A stretch of DNA of 29,884 nt from an uncultured Mitsuokella sp. (GTDB taxonomy: Bacteria; Bacillota; Negativicutes; Selenomonadales; Selenomonadaceae), in contig CAAGMF010000081.1 of NCBI GenBank assembly GCA_900770895.1, positions 1 through 29,884 of the forward strand, given 5' to 3'. Under the pieces are notes generated by a model. It was not told the DNA's origin and ran no database searches. It saw nothing but the letters and a program-made list of their open reading frames with translations. Positions 29,353 through 29,884 of the stretch are shown piece after piece (the stretch's first letter is position 1; each line of letters starts with the position of its first letter). The translations under genes were made by a program, and so were the position numbers.

Positions 29353-29884
29353 ATGAACGTTTCTTGGTGGAAGATATCTTTGCTTTCTGTAATCATCATG
29401 GCGGCTGCTGTCATTGTCGCTGGCCTAACCTCTATAACGACTGCCAACCAAGACCGCGTCATCATGGGCGTCCAATCGGATGGCACAACCATAGCTGGCA
29501 TGACGTACGATGAAGTGCGCAGCTACTACGCAAAAACTGCACACGGCAAGCTGTCCCGCCCGGCCGTCGTGGCCAGCTGCGACAAGCAGACCTGGAAGAT
29601 CAATCCGCAGGATATCGATCTGCAGGCCGACGTGGAGCAGGCAGCAAAAGCTGCCTACAGCATCGGCCGCAATGGCAACCCTGCCGCAAATATCATCACC
29701 CAGCTCCGCGTCGCTATTACCGGCATCAATGTGCCCCTGACCGGTACTTACGACGAGGACAAGCTGCAGGCTGTACTGGCACAGATCAAAGGCCAGATCG
29801 AGCGCCCACCGGTGAATGCCGCCATCCAGCTGCAGCCAGGTGGCACATTCAAGCGCAGCCCGGCAGTCATCGGCCGGACCATCG
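29353..29884 (+). CDS. VanW/YoaR-family cell-envelope protein (partial, C-terminus outside window)
   Basis: From ATG 29353 (ribosome site AAAGGA, 12 nt upstream) the frame stays open to the window end, at least 177 residues. Residues 5-24 (WWKISLLSVIIMAAAVIVAG) form a signal anchor. TTIAGMTYDEVRSYY matches the repeat-like start of the domain (often named PG_binding_4) that precedes VanW in Firmicutes envelope proteins. The rest (TWKINPQDIDLQADVEQAAK and PVNAAIQLQPGGTFKRSPAV) fits the same domain. The VanW domain itself would lie beyond the window. Likely extracytoplasmic, linked to peptidoglycan; exact role unknown. Confidence 0.75.
   Translation, partial: MNVSWWKISLLSVIIMAAAVIVAGLTSITTANQDRVIMGVQSDGTTIAGMTYDEVRSYYAKTAHGKLSRPAVVASCDKQTWKINPQDIDLQADVEQAAKAAYSIGRNGNPAANIITQLRVAITGINVPLTGTYDEDKLQAVLAQIKGQIERPPVNAAIQLQPGGTFKRSPAVIGRTI

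Overview
The window looks like a GC-rich chromosomal segment of an anaerobic Firmicute. Strong AGGAGG-type ribosome binding sites, sigma-A promoters, frequent ATA isoleucine codons and the gene content suggest a Negativicute, perhaps Selenomonadaceae. That placement is inference; no rRNA or other phylogenetic marker was analysed.

Region 1 (1-7512) is one end of an integrated phage or phage-like element. Early and replication genes are on the minus strand: DUF2815 (cut by the window edge), DUF2800, an acidic/AK-rich repeat protein, a 30-aa membrane peptide, an excisionase-like HTH protein, an ArdC-type antirestriction protein, small proteins and a Cro-like regulator. Divergent on the plus strand are a CI-like repressor, a 32-aa ORF and a tyrosine integrase. 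A TTnGGTAAAAAC-type operator motif recurs at three promoters, as expected for one lysogeny switch. Two intergenic gaps are packed with the normally rare tetramer CTAG.

Region 2 (7513-11812) is accessory. It holds an alpha/beta hydrolase, then a ~665-nt minus-strand transcript with a perfect-spacing promoter, a 19-bp closing stem around a ~590-nt core and an intrinsic terminator. This looks like an ornate large noncoding RNA of the ROOL/GOLLD/OLE kind. Beside it lie an IS3-type remnant and a diverged second copy of the hydrolase 3' end. A zinc-ribbon membrane protein and a hipBA-type kinase/antitoxin pair follow.

Region 3 (11813-15517) carries housekeeping genes on the minus strand: a small hypothetical gene, corA and uvrB. 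corA and uvrB each have a promoter followed by a folded leader ending in a terminator hairpin. In corA the hairpin also contains the Shine-Dalgarno sequence.

Region 4 (15518-26382) is the centrepiece: a tightly packed nine-gene operon, nifH-like, D1, K1, hypF, hypC, hypD, hypE, D2, K2. The NifH-like ATPase keeps its P-loop and both [4Fe-4S] cysteines. D1/K1 and D2/K2 are two divergent paralogous pairs of nitrogenase component 1-type proteins. HypF, HypC, HypD and HypE are the enzymes that build the Fe(CN)2CO unit of [NiFe] hydrogenase. No hypA, hypB, maturation protease or hydrogenase structural gene is present. My hypothesis is a nitrogenase-like reductase that uses, modifies or assembles an Fe-CN/CO cofactor. 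The region upstream of the operon has a 19-nt palindrome over a promoter and mutually exclusive stem pairings.

Region 5 (26383-29884) has a charged hypothetical protein, an OmpR/EnvZ-type two-component system on the minus strand, and a divergently transcribed VanW-family cell-envelope protein cut by the window end.
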